Shown here piece after piece: positions 44,400 through 56,200 of a stretch of DNA of 64,000 nt. The notes beneath the pieces were generated by a model. It was not told where the DNA came from and searched no databases. It was given only the letters and a program-made list of their open reading frames with translations. The stretch is taken from NCBI GenBank assembly GCA_954871525.1, contig OX940869.1:15121001-15185000 (forward strand). The letters run 5' to 3'. A program made the position numbers and the translations under genes. The DNA is from Parietaria judaica (lineage: Eukaryota > Streptophyta > Magnoliopsida > Rosales > Urticaceae). Position 1 is the first letter of the stretch; each line of letters starts with the position of its first letter.

Positions 44400-45720
44400 T
44401 GTTAAGATTATTTTACGCAGTTGATTTAATATTAATTAACAAAAGAAAAATTATTTAAATTAATTATTCTTTTATTAATTAATTAATTATAATCAATTTT
44501 GCCCAAAATTATTCACCGAAAGCCCGTTTTCGAAACAAAAGGGTCCAGATGATCCAAAAAATATCGAAACACCCAAAATCGATATAAAATTTGTAAAAAA
44601 CAGCCTCGGGAAATACCCGAGGCGTCTGAAAGTCCCCCGGGACCTCCGGGTGGGCTCCACGGCCCCCAAGGGTCGCCACCACACGCCCAAGTGGGCCCCA
44701 CAGAGATGAGGGGTCACTGCCACGTGCGCCAGAGGACGCTGCAGGTCCCCCAAAGGTCAAATTGACCCCTCCACGTGGCGGCCTCCCATTGGACGCAGGA
44801 ACCCAACCAACCAACCAGGAGACGCCATGCATGCGCTGACGCAGTGGCTGACGTCAGCCCTGGCTGCCACGCGCGTGATCCTGCGTCACCGGCACTATAG
44901 CCACGCGTGAAGGCGTGTCCGATGTCGGATTGAGGCGCCGATTGCGGCGTTGGATCGGCCATGTCCGGGGGACCCGAAAAAAACATATAATATTACCCCA
45001 GGGGCTTCCCGAAATAATATTTATTTACGTTTTAACCCCCAGACCCTCCTATAAATAGGAGCTCGGTTTTCACTTAACGGGAACTCGATTCTCACCCCGA
45101 GAACTCGCCCTAAACTCTCTCTACTCCCTCTAAACTCGCCTCCCCTCAAATATCACTCTAATGTTGAGTGTCGGAAATGAATCAGGGGGTACCCCCCCCC
45201 CCCCTGATCTCGGGTGTTGTTTTGTCCAGGTTCTGAGAGAGAGAAAACACATTTGAGCGGAAGCTCTGGAGAAAATTCTGGCACGATCTAAGACCCTCCT
45301 TGCCAACGTTCTAGATCCGTCAGGTGCTCGTTCTATCCACTGGTCTTGTATCTCCGTTAGATATACTGACTACACGGATAGGCCGAGGACCCGGATCTGT
45401 CCCCATGACACCGGTTGAGGGTCTGGTCTACCAGGGTTCACTGGAAAGTCGATACTGTGATCCCCCCTACAAGGTGGTCAGGAATCCGTTTTTGGTGTCC
45501 AAAACCTGTAATCCGGGTCAGGCCAAGTCCTGGCCCTATTAGCGTCAGGTAGTGGAGCTTACCACGGATTTCTGATCATTGAGTCAGAGGAGGGTCCGTT
45601 TGACTCGAAAGTCCAGGAGCCCAAGCCCGAAAGTCATAAAAGTCGACAAGACGACATTGGGCCCGTCCCAACACGAGCTATTGGGCCGCTGAATGTTTGA
45701 AGCTTTTTTTTGCATCATCA
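44400..45720 (+). mobile_element. 5' LTR of the complete Tat element
   Basis: 1321 bp from TGTTAAGATT to TGCATCATCA, with TATAAATAGG at 45050-45059. It is about 85 bp longer than the 3' LTR; one visible extra part is near 44655-44700. A hairpin-prone stretch lies at 45181-45208. The final bases are TCA, where the 3' LTR has ACA. Confidence 0.93.
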
Positions 45721-45723
45721 TTT

Positions 45724-45741
45724 TGGCGCTAGAAGGAGGGG
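45724..45741 (+). promoter_or_regulatory. Primer binding site of the complete Tat element
   Basis: TGGCGCTAGAAGGAGG begins three bases after the LTR end. It is not the initiator-tRNA-Met site used by the other elements here. I cannot name the tRNA. Confidence 0.8.
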
Positions 45742-45778
45742 GGCCACGAGTTTAAAACCTCGAGTCCCTACCAGCACA

Positions 45779-46075
45779 TTCGACTACATTCGAAGATATT
45801 CGAGTACATTCGAACGCACTCGAACACCCTCGAAGGCGTTCGAACACACTCGAAGGCGTTCGAAGACACTCAAAGGCGTTCGAACACACTCGAAGGCGTT
45901 TGAAGAAACCCAAAGGCGTTCGAAGAAACTCGAAAGCATTCGAACACACTCGAAGGCGTTCGAAGAAACTCGAAGGCATTCGAACATACTCAAAGGAGTT
46001 TGAAGAAACTCGAAGGCATTCGAACACACTCGAAAGCATTCGAATACATTCTAAGACACTCAAAGACGCTCGAAA
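45779..46075. repeat. 10/20-bp minisatellite in the leader of the Tat element
   Basis: About 300 bp made of alternating 10-mers of the type TTCGAACACA and CTCGAAGGCG, so a period of 20 with a sub-period of 10. It lies between primer site and gag start. Because neither strand easily forms stop codons in it, ORFs appear in several frames on both strands (e.g. 45710-46003 on + and 45752-46063 on -); these are by-products. Confidence 0.93.
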
Positions 46076-46080
46076 CTTCG

Positions 46081-47705
46081 ATGTCAGATACGACGGAAGG
46101 CACCTCTTCCCGCCCCGCGGGAAGTATCGCTTTCAACACTTGGGCTCGGATGAACGCACGCCGAACCCAGGCTCTCAACAGGCCCGAGACGAGCACGCGA
46201 CAGGAGCCCACTGTTAAATAAGAAAAAGAACGGCTAACTCGGTTGGAAGATAGTGTCTTTCGCCTGGCTGATCTTGTGTCCAAACGTCTCGGCAACAATG
46301 ACACCAACCTTTAAGCCATCGATGAAATGGAGAGCCCAGAAGAGGCCCTCGAACTCACACAATGAAGGCCACCTGCGACTCACCAGGCCCGTCGAGGCAT
46401 TCAAGACCGGCCCAATCACAGTCGACCGGACGTTCAGCATTTGAACGTCTGGGAGGAGACGAAAGTAACGCTGAAAGCATTAAGGCGCGGAGAAACCGTC
46501 GTCGCCAGCAGGCGCTCGCCCGGGCATGCCTGGAAAATCAGGAGGATCTTCGTCACCGTCTAAGTCACTCCCGTCAAGAAGGAGACTTACGATGACACCT
46601 CGAACGACGAAGGGAAGAACCTCGCCCCCAGGGAAATCCGGACAGTGCCGAGTCAGAAGGGTCTAGAAGTTCTGCACGCCCCGCTATGTATCACATAACG
46701 AAAGGAGCCAACACTGCCCCAGCACGTGACCCGGCAGCACCTTCGCCAAACAACGGACTAAGAAACGAGGTCCAGGCTCTGAGAAGAGAGCTGAGAGAAC
46801 TCGCCGCCGCCAATAGCACTGATCCCGCCAAACGAAGTATGGCGGAGGGAATCATCTCCCCTCTGGCAAGCCACTTACTCGATGAAAATCTCAGCGGAGA
46901 CCTCCGATTCCCGCTAAATCTCGTCTACGACGGCACGACAGATCCCACTTACCATCTGGTGCAATACCAATTTGCCATGCGGGTGAAGAGATGATCGCCC
47001 TCCACAATGTGCCAGACGTTCTGCCTCACCCTTGCCGGACCGGCCTTCGAATGGTACCAACGACTCCCTAAAGGGTCGATTGAATCCTTTGAAGAGCTAA
47101 CGGAACGCTTCATATCCCGCTTCGCTAGCTCGATCACGCAGCGAAAAGGAAAGTCGTACCTATGGTCCCTCAAGCAGCGCAAAGACGAGTCTCTCCAGGC
47201 TTACTTGAAAAGATTCACGAAGGAGGCAAATAAAGTCGTTAGCTATACCGACGATGACGCCGTCACCGCAGTAATCGACAGCCTCCCGGTGAGCGAATTC
47301 ACGCGCTCCCTTGTCAAAAAGAGACATGCTTCCATGGCCGAACTAATGGCTAGGGCAAAGCCAACTCAACCTAGACGAGCAAAGCCGGAACGACCAAAGG
47401 AGGGATGATGACGAGCCTCAAAGAAAGAGGCATCGCCAGCAGTCAAACTCTGAAGGACGACAACAGCGCCCTAAGCGAGCGGAGGGTTTCCGTAAGGAAG
47501 CAAACTACACCCCGCTAACCGTGTCACCGGCAACGATTTTCAACCTCAACAAAGAGAAGTTTGGTCCTCCAGGCCTCTGCCCAGGAAGGCCAACCGAGAC
47601 AAAGATCGGTACTGCGAATATCACCAGGACCACGGCCACTTGACGTCAGAATGCTGGCAACTAAGGAAACAAATTGAGCAGCTCATCCAGGACGGACAAT
47701 TAAAA
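46081..47705 (+). pseudogene. gag of the complete Tat element
   Basis: The first likely start is the ATG at 46081, right after the minisatellite. The N-terminal part is broken by stops at about 46217 and 46310 and by frame changes. From 46686 a coiled-coil-like helix and the capsid domain are readable, with a TGA at about 46992. The core (47007-47408) has Ala-Phe-Glu-Trp-Tyr and Glu-Glu-Leu-Thr-Glu-Arg-Phe. A zinc-knuckle-like motif, Tyr-Cys-Glu-Tyr-His with Gly-His-Leu-Thr-Ser-Glu-Cys, is at about 47612-47655. Gag would coat the RNA in virus-like particles. Not translatable as one protein. Confidence 0.87.
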
Positions 47706-47709
47706 GAAT

Positions 47710-48436
47710 TTGTCAAGAAACTCGTGGTGGGAAGCCAGCAACCTTATGCCTCGAGAAGGTGAACAACCCCAAGACAATCACAAGCCTCGCCAAGACGAAG
47801 ATCGAACCAAAGACAAAGCTCCCCAGTATCATGTTGTATCCACTATCCTAGGTGGACCAGAAACTGGGGACTCCAACAACAAACGAAAGAGATACGCCCG
47901 AGCCCTGGAAAATGACGGCGAGGAACACCAGATCAACCTCACAAACCTAACCAGTTATACGATGGTGCTTCCCAGCCAAGCCATCACTTTCACAGAAGAA
48001 GAGGCTCGGCGAATCTCACACCCCTCCAACGACGCCATCGTGATAGAGACGCTGATCGCCAACAACCGAATCAGGCGAGTGCTAGTCGACAATGGAAGCT
48101 CGGGTGACGTTATCTTCAAGACCGCCCTTGAACGCATGAGTCTACGGTTTCAACGGAAAGCCGGTCTTTGCCGAAGGAGCCATCGACCTCCCAACAACAT
48201 TCGGATCCGATGACGGGGCCATGGTCACCAAGATGATGCAGTATATCGTGGTGGACCAACCATTGTCTTACAACATCATCATGGGAAGGCCGTCTCTCAA
48301 CAAACTCTAGGCCATCGCCTTCACCTTCCACCTGCTCGTAAAATTTCCCACGGAGAACGGGATCGGAATCCTAAGAGAAAGCCAACGTGAATCCAGAACC
48401 TGTTACGCCCAAGGAACGAAGACCGGGAAGAGTGAG
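47710..48436 (+). pseudogene. Protease of the complete Tat element
   Basis: Aspartic protease with Leu-Val-Asp-Asn-Gly-Ser-Ser at about 48085-48105, the form usual in Tat elements. A frame change near 48135 separates the active site from the flap region, and a TAG near 48308 follows. Confidence 0.82.
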
Positions 48437-49522
48437 TTGGTCATCCACACGATCCAACAGCGAAATGAAAATCTCACCCCCGGTTCCGAGAAGGCACGGA
48501 TGTTCGGCGAGCTCGACCCAAGAGACGCGAGACGCAAACCCACGATGGAACCCTCTTCCGACGTAACGGCCATCACCCTGGATGAAGAAAAGCTAGAGAG
48601 GACCGTTTCGGTCGGTGCCCAGTTGCCCGTCATGATTAAAACGCAACTGGCCGCCTTCCTGCGAGAGTTCAAAGAAATTTTTGCCTGGTCACATGCCGAC
48701 ATGCCAGGCATCGACCCCGAAATCGCCGTCCACAGACTCAATATCGAGAAAGGAAGGGCACCCAAAGTACAATGACGACGGGCCTTTAATCTCGAAAGAT
48801 ATCAAGCCATCAACGACGAAGTCAACAAACTCATCACAGCGGACTTCATCAGGGAAGTCACATACCCAGATTGGGTGTCCAACGTCGTAATGGTGAAAAA
48901 GCCCAACGGCAAATGGCGAATCTGCATAGACTATTCCGACCTCAACACGGCATGTCCAAAGGATTGTTTCCCTCTCCCGAGGATCGATCAGCTAGTAGAC
49001 GCGACCGCCGGCCATCAGCTCATGAGCATGATGGACGCGTATTCAGGATACAACCAAATCCGAATGCACGAGCCCGACCAGATACACACCACATTCATCA
49101 CTGACCGTGGTCTCTACTGTTACAAAGTCATGCCCTTTGGGCTCAAAAACGTTGGAGCCACGTACCAGCGCTTGGTCAATCGGATGTTCGCCCCGCTGAT
49201 CGGGAAAACAATGGAAGTCTATGTCGACGACATGATCGTCAAAAGCCTTGAAGAAACCGACCACGTCAAGGACCTTCGAGAAATCTTCACTCTACTCCGA
49301 AGATACCAGATGAAACTGAACCCCACCAAGTGCGCGTTCGGGGTCAAGTCTGGGAAGTTCCTGGGATTCATCATCAACCGACGAGGGATCGAATCGAACC
49401 CCGAAAAAATTCGGACCCTAATCGAAATGAAGAGCCCCCGAAGAATCAAAGAAGTGCAAAGCCTCAACGGCCGCATCAACGCCCTGGGGCGATTCCTGTC
49501 AAAAGCCACAAACCGGTGCTAA
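48437..49522 (+). pseudogene. Reverse transcriptase of the complete Tat element
   Basis: Pre-RT linker 48437-48775 ending in TGA, then RT: Pro-Asn-Gly-Lys-Trp-Arg-Ile-Cys at 48900, Met-Met-Asp-Ala-Tyr-Ser-Gly at 49030, Met-Pro-Phe-Gly-Leu-Lys-Asn at 49130, catalytic Tyr-Val-Asp-Asp-Met at about 49219-49233, then the thumb with Gly-Phe-Ile-Ile-Asn-Arg-Arg-Gly-Ile. All catalytic aspartates are present. The stop at 48773-48775 and the TAA at 49520 are the only breaks in this segment. Confidence 0.93.
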
Positions 49523-50075
49523 CCGTTTTTTTAGGCCCTCAAAGGCGGAAAGAATTTCGCATGGGACGAGAAATGCGAAGCCGCATTCCATGAACTGAAA
49601 GCCTACCTTGGATCGTCGCCTTTATTGTCAAAACCAAAAGAGGATGAGGCCCTGTTCCTCTATCTTTCCATCTCAACCAGGGCCTTCAGTGCGGTCTTGG
49701 TTCGAGAAGAAGAAAAGAAGCAAATGTCGGTCTACTACGTCAGCAAGGCTCTCCTCGACGCCGAGACCCGCTACATGCAGATCGAAAAGCTAGCGCTCGC
49801 GCTGATCACCACCGCAAAGAAGCTCCGCCCATACTTCCAAGCTCACCAAATCATAGTGAGGACAGAGCACCCGGTTCGAAAGGCACTCATCAAAGGTACC
49901 TCAGCACGAATGGCGATCTGGTCACAAGAGCTGGGGGAATACGGTGTGGAGTACCAGCCCCGAATTGCCATCAAAGCACAGGTGGTAGCAGACTTCATCG
50001 CCGAATTCACATATGATGCGGAGGTCGAAACCGAAGAGGAGCTAGACAGGCTGCCCCAAACAGCCAAACGAAAAT
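49523..50075 (+). pseudogene. First RNase H domain of the complete Tat element
   Basis: Continues the RT. Open from 49625: Leu-Tyr-Leu-Ser-Ile-Ser replaces the Asp-Ala-Ser start of active gypsy RNase H, so the first catalytic aspartate is missing. This is the expected state for the degenerate first RNase H of Tat elements. Tyr-Val-Ser-Lys-Ala-Leu and Glu-Thr-Arg-Tyr blocks follow. Confidence 0.85.
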
Positions 50076-50515
50076 CGAGCCCCGATGGTCCCGTCTGGAG
50101 CCTCCACGTTGACGGTACCTCCAACACCAATGGCTCAGGGGCAGGTATCCTGCTAACCAACCCCGAAGGTGGAAAACTACGCTACGCCATCCGATTCGGG
50201 TTCAACGCCACAAACAACGAGGCAGGGTACGAGGCACTGCTTGCCAGACTTCAGATCGCTCGAAAACTCGAAGTGAAAAACCTGAAGATCTATAGCGACT
50301 CTCAACTGGTCGTGAAGCAAGTAGAAGGCGAGTACCAGGCTAAAGAGGAGAACATGTCGGCCTACCTCGCGAAAACGCTGCATCACTTGGAGTTCTTGGC
50401 ATGGTATGAGATCACTCAAATACCCCGAGCTGAGAACTTCGAGGCCGACACATTAGCCATAATGGCATCAGGAGCTGACAACGAGGAGCTAGGCAAAGTT
50501 CCCGTCGAGGCCCTC
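50076..50515 (+). CDS. Second, archaeal-type RNase H (aRNH) domain of the complete Tat element
   Basis: Lies in the long frame 49625-50800. Visible catalytic residues are His-Val-Asp-Gly-Thr (about 50108), Asn-Asn-Glu-Ala-Gly-Tyr-Glu-Ala-Leu (about 50214), Ser-Asp-Ser-Gln-Leu-Val (about 50296) and Glu-Ala-Asp-Thr-Leu-Ala (about 50441). All four acidic positions are kept, in contrast to the first domain and to the decayed Tat element at 38026-38460. The domain has probably taken over removal of RNA from the RNA/DNA hybrid. As part of a broken polyprotein it is annotated as a domain, not as an independent gene. Confidence 0.87.
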
Positions 50516-51764
50516 GAGTACCCACCCATCAAGAAAAGCCAAATCCCCGCCATCACCAGCGAAGAAGAAGACAACTGGATGTCGCCTATCGTCAAGTACT
50601 TAGAGCGTGGCGTTCTCCCCGCTGATCGAAACAAAGCACGACAGCTTAAGCTCCGGGCTACGAGATATGTGATGTATGACGGCGGTCTTTACAAGCGCGG
50701 TTTCATGCAGCCCCTTCTCAAGTGTCTTCCCCGGGACAATGAAAATCTCGTCCTCCGAGAAATCCATGAAGGAATCTATGGCAACCACTATGCCGGATGA
50801 ACTCTAGTCCTCAAAGCCCTCAAACAAGGCTATTTCTGGCCGACACTCAGGAAGGACGTGAATGAGATCTCCCGTAGATATGACAAATGCCAACGGTTCG
50901 CCAAGATGCCTCACCTACCTGCAGTCCCATTGTGTCCAGTAATGGTCCCTCGACCATTCGCCAAATGGGGAATCGACCTGATCGGAAAACTACCGAAAAC
51001 CCCAGGAGGCGTCGAGTACGCGATAGTGGCTATCGACTACTTTACCAAGTGGGTCGAGGCGCAACATCATCTGTCGACACGGGATCCCCGCCTCGCTGAT
51101 AATCGACAACGGGAAGCAGTTCGACAATGTCGACCTCCGAGCTTTCTGCCAAGATCTCAGAATCAACAACACTTACTCGTCACCCGTCTACCCCCAAGCG
51201 AATGGTCAAGTAGAGTCAGTCAACAAAGACATCAAGACCATCCTGAAAAGGGCCTTTCTCGATGAAAAGAATGGCAAATGGGCGGAAGAGTTGCCCTCCG
51301 CACCCTGGGCCTATCGGACTACCACGCGTAATGCCACTAGTGAAACCCCGTTCGCTCTAACCTACAGAGTCGAGGCAGTCATCCCCGCTGAGATAAGCGA
51401 CCCCTCGCCGCGAGTCGAGTTCTTCGACAAAGAACGCAATGACGAGGCGCTGGGACAAGAGCTTGATCTTCTCGAAGAAAAGCGAAATGAAGCGTACACC
51501 AGACTGGTCGCCCAGAAGCGAGTTGTAGAACGCTACTACAACTCTAAAGTCAAGGCAAGACGTTTCTTGGTAGGAAGCCTGGTCCTGAGAAAAGTAGGCC
51601 AAAACACCCAAGTCCTCGGCGCCGGAACCCTCGGGCCAACTTGGGAAGGCCCATACCGCATCTCCAAGGTGATCCGAGACGGAAGATACCGGCTACAGAA
51701 AATGGGGGGCTGCGAAATCCCCCACCCCTGGAACGTCGAACACTTGAAGCAGTACCACCAGTGA
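50516..51764 (+). pseudogene. Integrase of the complete Tat element
   Basis: Frame 49625-50800 ends in TGA within the zinc-binding domain. Homology goes on at 50801 with Gly-Tyr-Phe-Trp-Pro-Thr. The first cysteine of the His-His-Cys-Cys motif is Tyr (Arg-Arg-Tyr-Asp-Lys-Cys). Core: Gly-Ile-Asp-Leu-Ile-Gly (50971), a frame change near 51070, Ile-Asp-Asn-Gly (about 51100) and Gly-Gln-Val-Glu (about 51202), then a C-terminal part open to 51764 with Pro-Trp-Ala-Tyr-Arg and Trp-Glu-Gly-Pro-Tyr. Without frameshift repair it is inactive. Confidence 0.87.
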
Positions 51765-52013
51765 GCCCGACAAGGCTAGGGGTAAAAATAAGATGGAAAT
51801 AGCTGAAGCTAAGATTCAACCGGAAGCTGAAGCTAAGATCCAAACCGAAGGAAAAACCCCGAGGTGATGTACCATCGGCTTGGAAATAGCTCCAGTAGCC
51901 GAAATATGTAAAAGAAGAGCGCCACAAGAAACGCCAAATGATATATAAAGTCTTCCTTTTTTCCGCGAATAAATGCCTCTGAAAGTTTCCCCACAACCTT
52001 TACAAGTTTACAT

Positions 52014-52030
52014 GGAAACTGGGGGGTTGA
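52014..52030 (+). promoter_or_regulatory. Internal copy of the polypurine tract
   Basis: GGAAACTGGGGGGTTGA lies 250 bp after pol. It shares AAACTGGGGGGTT with the tract before the 3' LTR (56574-56591). Confidence 0.7.
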
Positions 52031-52054
52031 TATAGGAATAAGAAAGGAAAATAC

Positions 52055-52074
52055 AAAAAAAAAAAAAAAAAAAA
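52055..52074. repeat. A20 tract
   Basis: A run of 20 A between the internal PPT copy and the tandem array. Confidence 0.95.
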
Positions 52075-52115
52075 GACCGAGAAAGGCCCGGATCTCGATC
52101 CCGCCAACTCGGGCA

Positions 52116-52862
52116 ACAAAGACGCCTCGCAAGTAGCCCTCGGCTCACAACCGAGTGCTTGACGACACGCAACTTGCCATAAGTCCGAAACTTATAGCGC
52201 TATATACAACAGGACCCGGCTCGAAGTGTACAAAGACGCCTCGCAAGTAGTCCTTAGCTCAGAACCGAACGCTTGACGACGCGCAACTTGCCATAAGTCC
52301 GGGACTTATAGCGCTATATACAGCGCGGCCCGGCTCCAAGTATACAAAGAGGCCTCGCAAGTAGTCCTCGGCTCAGAACCGAGCGCTTGACGACGCGCAA
52401 CTTGCCATAAGTATGGGACTTATAGCGCTATATACAGCGCGACCCGGCTCCAAGTCTACAAAGACGCCTCGCAAGTAGTCCTCGGCTCAAAACCGAGCGC
52501 TTGACGACGCGTAACTTGCCATAAGTCTGGGACTTATAGCACTATATATAGTGCGACCCGGCTCCAAGTATACAAAGACGCCTCGGAAGTAGTCCTCGGC
52601 TCAAAACCGATCGCTTGACGACGCGCAACTCGCCATAAGTCCGGGACTTATAGCGCTATATACAGCGCGACCCAGCTCTAAGTATATAAAGACGCCTTGC
52701 AAGTAGTCCTCGGCTCAGAACCGAGCGCTTGACGACGCGCAACTTGCCATAAGTCCGGTACTTATAGTGCTAGATACAGCGCGACCCGGCTCCAAGTGTA
52801 CAAAGACGCCTCGAAAGTAGTTCTCAGCCCAAAACCGAGCGCTTGACGACGTGCAGCACGTG
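52116..52862. repeat. 114-bp tandem array (six full units and a partial one)
   Basis: Units start at ACAAAGACGCC: 52116, 52230, 52344, 52458, 52572, 52686 and the partial 52800; the spacing is exactly 114 each time. Units differ by scattered substitutions only. Each holds three adjacent inverted repeats: CTCGG/CCGAG, ATAAGTCC/GGACTTAT and GCGCT/AGCGC. The array is in the 3' untranslated region between pol and the antisense gene. Such 3' UTR arrays of Tat elements are known seeds of plant satellites. Confidence 0.95.
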
Positions 52863-53205
52863 ATAAGACCAGGGCATCGGCCAAAAGCTCTGAGTGCTCG
52901 ATACATGGCCAGAAGACAAATCTTATCCTGAAGCAATCAAATAAGAGACGAGCAAAGAGTCAACATACAAGATGAAAGTAAAAGTTTGACATTCGTGGGT
53001 CAACGTTACGGTTACATCACAAGTGGCTACTCTTAAAGAACCACAGCAGCTCGCTAACAGCGGAACATGTCTGCCTATACAAGAGATGCACCTAAAGGCG
53101 CTCAAAACTCGTGCCACACGCGGCAAGACTGGAAGCTACAAGCTCTATACACGGGAAAAAATACACTCCCCATTGTTTCAAAAAAGAAAAAAAGTGGCAT
53201 GTCAC
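52863..53205. other. Spacer between tandem array and antisense gene
   Basis: No gene. It would contain the 3' end of the antisense transcript. Confidence 0.5.
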
Positions 53206-56200
53206 GACGAACGATCGTCATCATCGTCCGTGGTCTCCTCGTCCACCTCATCATAACCAGCGGCCGCGTCCTCCATCCCCGCATTGGCAGAGGCAATATG
53301 ATCAAGATCAGGAACATAATAATCAGCCGCGATGAAAGGAGAGGCCGGGGGAACATGACCCCAACTCCGCCGGCCACAGTTCCCACACTGCCAGCCCCCG
53401 GAGGATGAACGCCCGCCGAGAACGATACCCCGTTCACCAGGAAGTTCATGATCGGCTCCGGAGGAGGAACGAGAGCAATGAAAGGCTCCAAGGCAGCCAA
53501 GACTTCTGGCGGAACCCGGTAGTTGAGAAGAAATGAGGTGCAGAGATACATGTGTGGATTCGCCTGGAGCATGTCCACCACACCATTCACAAAACCCTCC
53601 CACCTCGCGGAATCGAGCTCAATGGCGTGCGCTCCTCGAAGATGCGCTATCTCCGCATCCTTCATCGCTAGAGCCTCGTGGGAAGCCCCGATCTGGGCGG
53701 AATAATGGGCAGCATCGGCCGAAGAACGAGAGGCCTCTCTAGAGGCAGCCAAATGCCCCTCATGAGACTCCCCGATGATCTGCCAAGCTATGGCACTATC
53801 AGGCTGCGGGAAGTTGGCCCGACGCCCGGCCTCCTGCATTCCGGAGCACCCCATCTGGCCCACGGGAATGGTCTCCCCATGCGACCCGCCAGCACGGCTG
53901 GACTCTCCGCGCACCGAGTAGCTGTACGGAGGTATCACCTGCAACAAAAAATATCATAAGTATGCGCCCTTGCGAAAGTAAAAAAGAAAGAGCCGACAAA
54001 GCAATGAAACGTACCACCTGACTAGCTCCGCCCATGGGAGCGTAGCCAGAGTACATCGGCTCAGGCGCCGGAGTCTGGCAATAAGATGTAGAGGGGTAAT
54101 ACCCCGAGAACGCCGGACCAGCCACTGGAGGCTGGTCATATGCCGAATCATGCACCCAAAAAGGCGCGCCATAACCGTAAGCCCCTCCCAGCAAAGGGGG
54201 CACCCCAGGCGGGGGGATAGGATCCGTCCTCCCGTAACCGGAGGCGGGTATGTCGGAAGGTCCCATGTCTGCGGGAAAGGGCGGAAGACCCCACGACCAC
54301 TCGTCACTACGATCTATATCTGCAAAAGAAAAAACAACAAGGTCAACCACGGAGTACAACAAAGCAATCAGTACAGGCAAAGAAGCAAAAAAAAACTACA
54401 GTAGACCTCTCTTCAAGACCCGGCATTGGGTCAACCACGGTCCCGGGAGACATCAACCCCGACCGAATCCAGGCTTCCCTCATTAAAAAAGAAGCGAAAC
54501 GTCCAGGAATGGCGGACCCCGTCAAGAAAAAACTGACGAAGCCCCGATCCTCTACGCCGGTGCTCAAGAACAGCCGAGGGATCCCGAATCATCGGGGAAC
54601 GGATCCCAGATAAGCACTTGGGACCCAAACCCACCGACTATGCCAGTCCGGATCTAGGTCCGGACCCAGATCTCTAACCCGAAAGGCCCAAACGGGTCGG
54701 GGAAAGACCCAATTGTTGACCCTTTGGTCATCCTGGGAAACGATGATGGGCAGGAGTCTCCGGAGCTGGGTGGGAGTGACATCTTGGCCTCGTCCTTCCC
54801 GCCACAACGAAAAAATCCCGGCGGCAAACCACCAAGTATCCGGGCGGACCTGAAGCGGATGCAGATCCAGCGACACGAGAAGCCGCTCTAACAGAGAAGA
54901 GATCGGCAAGGAAAAACCTAGCCGAAGACTCTCTAAAGGAACCGCGACCATCCCGTCGCGAGGATATCCGGGGAGTTCCCCCTCCGAAGGGGCACATACC
55001 CCCGACAAAATAAGACGTTTGGCCCTAAAAAAGGCCCCAAGCTCCGCCGGAGTGACAGAGCTTGGAATATTAACGTCCGGGAAGAGTGCGGGAGAACGCG
55101 ACCGGTAAAAACCGCCCTCACCTGAGGAGGCCCCGGTTCTCCACCTAACTGTCCTATCAAAATTTGGGCATGACCCGCCTACTATGCCGGCACCATAACG
55201 TGGTTCTTACACGCTATGAGCTCCGTAAGCAGTACCTGCGGTAGCCCTAACATTATCTACATCTACGCCGGGGGATCTCAAACCCGCTCCCGAAGCAACA
55301 GAAAAATTATGTGCGGGACCCGTCATAGGGTGACCCGCCTCGGCCAACGAAAATCTCGACGACCTGAATACCGACCGGGGCATCGCACGGAAAACCCGTT
55401 GGAATTCTGGGGTTCCCGGAAAATCAGCCGGATACCACCGGCCGCTGGCATTGGCCGTTAACGTCACCGATATGGTCACCAGCCGGCGCCGACCACCGCA
55501 GGCCCCACGGGCCTCGGAAAATTGACAATCTATACCGGAACTCCCCCCGCAGATTCGGAGCAAGGCCGGACTCGCCAGAGCTGCCCTCGCCGCCACGGGA
55601 ACCCTGCCAATAAAACGGGCGGATTCCTGTCGGCCGAGGAACCCACCGAAGCGGGTAAAGGAGAACAGCCCGGTCGAGCTCCCCCGTCACCGGCGTCACC
55701 CAGTTCCGGCGCAGACCCGCTCGCCCAGACCTCTCTGACGTGACGCCCCCCTCCGTCTCCAGCGACCAGACCCACAGATCGGGCCACGAAGAACCCGATC
55801 TCGCCAGAGCTCGATTCCCCTCCGCCCGATGAGGATCGGGCTCCTCCTTCTTTGACAACGCCGACCACCGGCCCGGACCCACTCGCCCGAGTCTCGCCGT
55901 TGCTCCGCCCGCCGTCACCGTCGCCAACGACCGCCACAACTCGGGTCATGGAGGTCGGACCGCCACCAAAGACTCGCGAGCCAAACCCACGTGAATTTGG
56001 GCTTGGCCGAGCTCCTCCACCACCGCCGACGTGCTCCACTGGTCCAGATCCGGTCGCTCTCGAGCCACGATCCACAGGCGACCCATCACCACCGGCGATG
56101 AAGCTCACGACGCCGCCATGGACGAGCTCAAGCTCGCTCAGCCCCCACGGAGCCAAACACCTCTCTCTAAGCTCCACCGCCTCGCCGACGGCCGCTGCTG

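Noticed and set aside
45324..45542. 72-codon ORF found almost unchanged at 45324-45542 and 57431-57649
   Set aside because: The two copies are in the LTRs of one element and so are duplicates by origin. There is no independent sign of coding.
45710..46221. Several ORFs on both strands that look like a repetitive protein, and a CRISPR-like look of the 20-bp repeats
   Set aside because: All frames are by-products of the TTCGAA minisatellite. There are no spacers, and the repeats directly adjoin each other.
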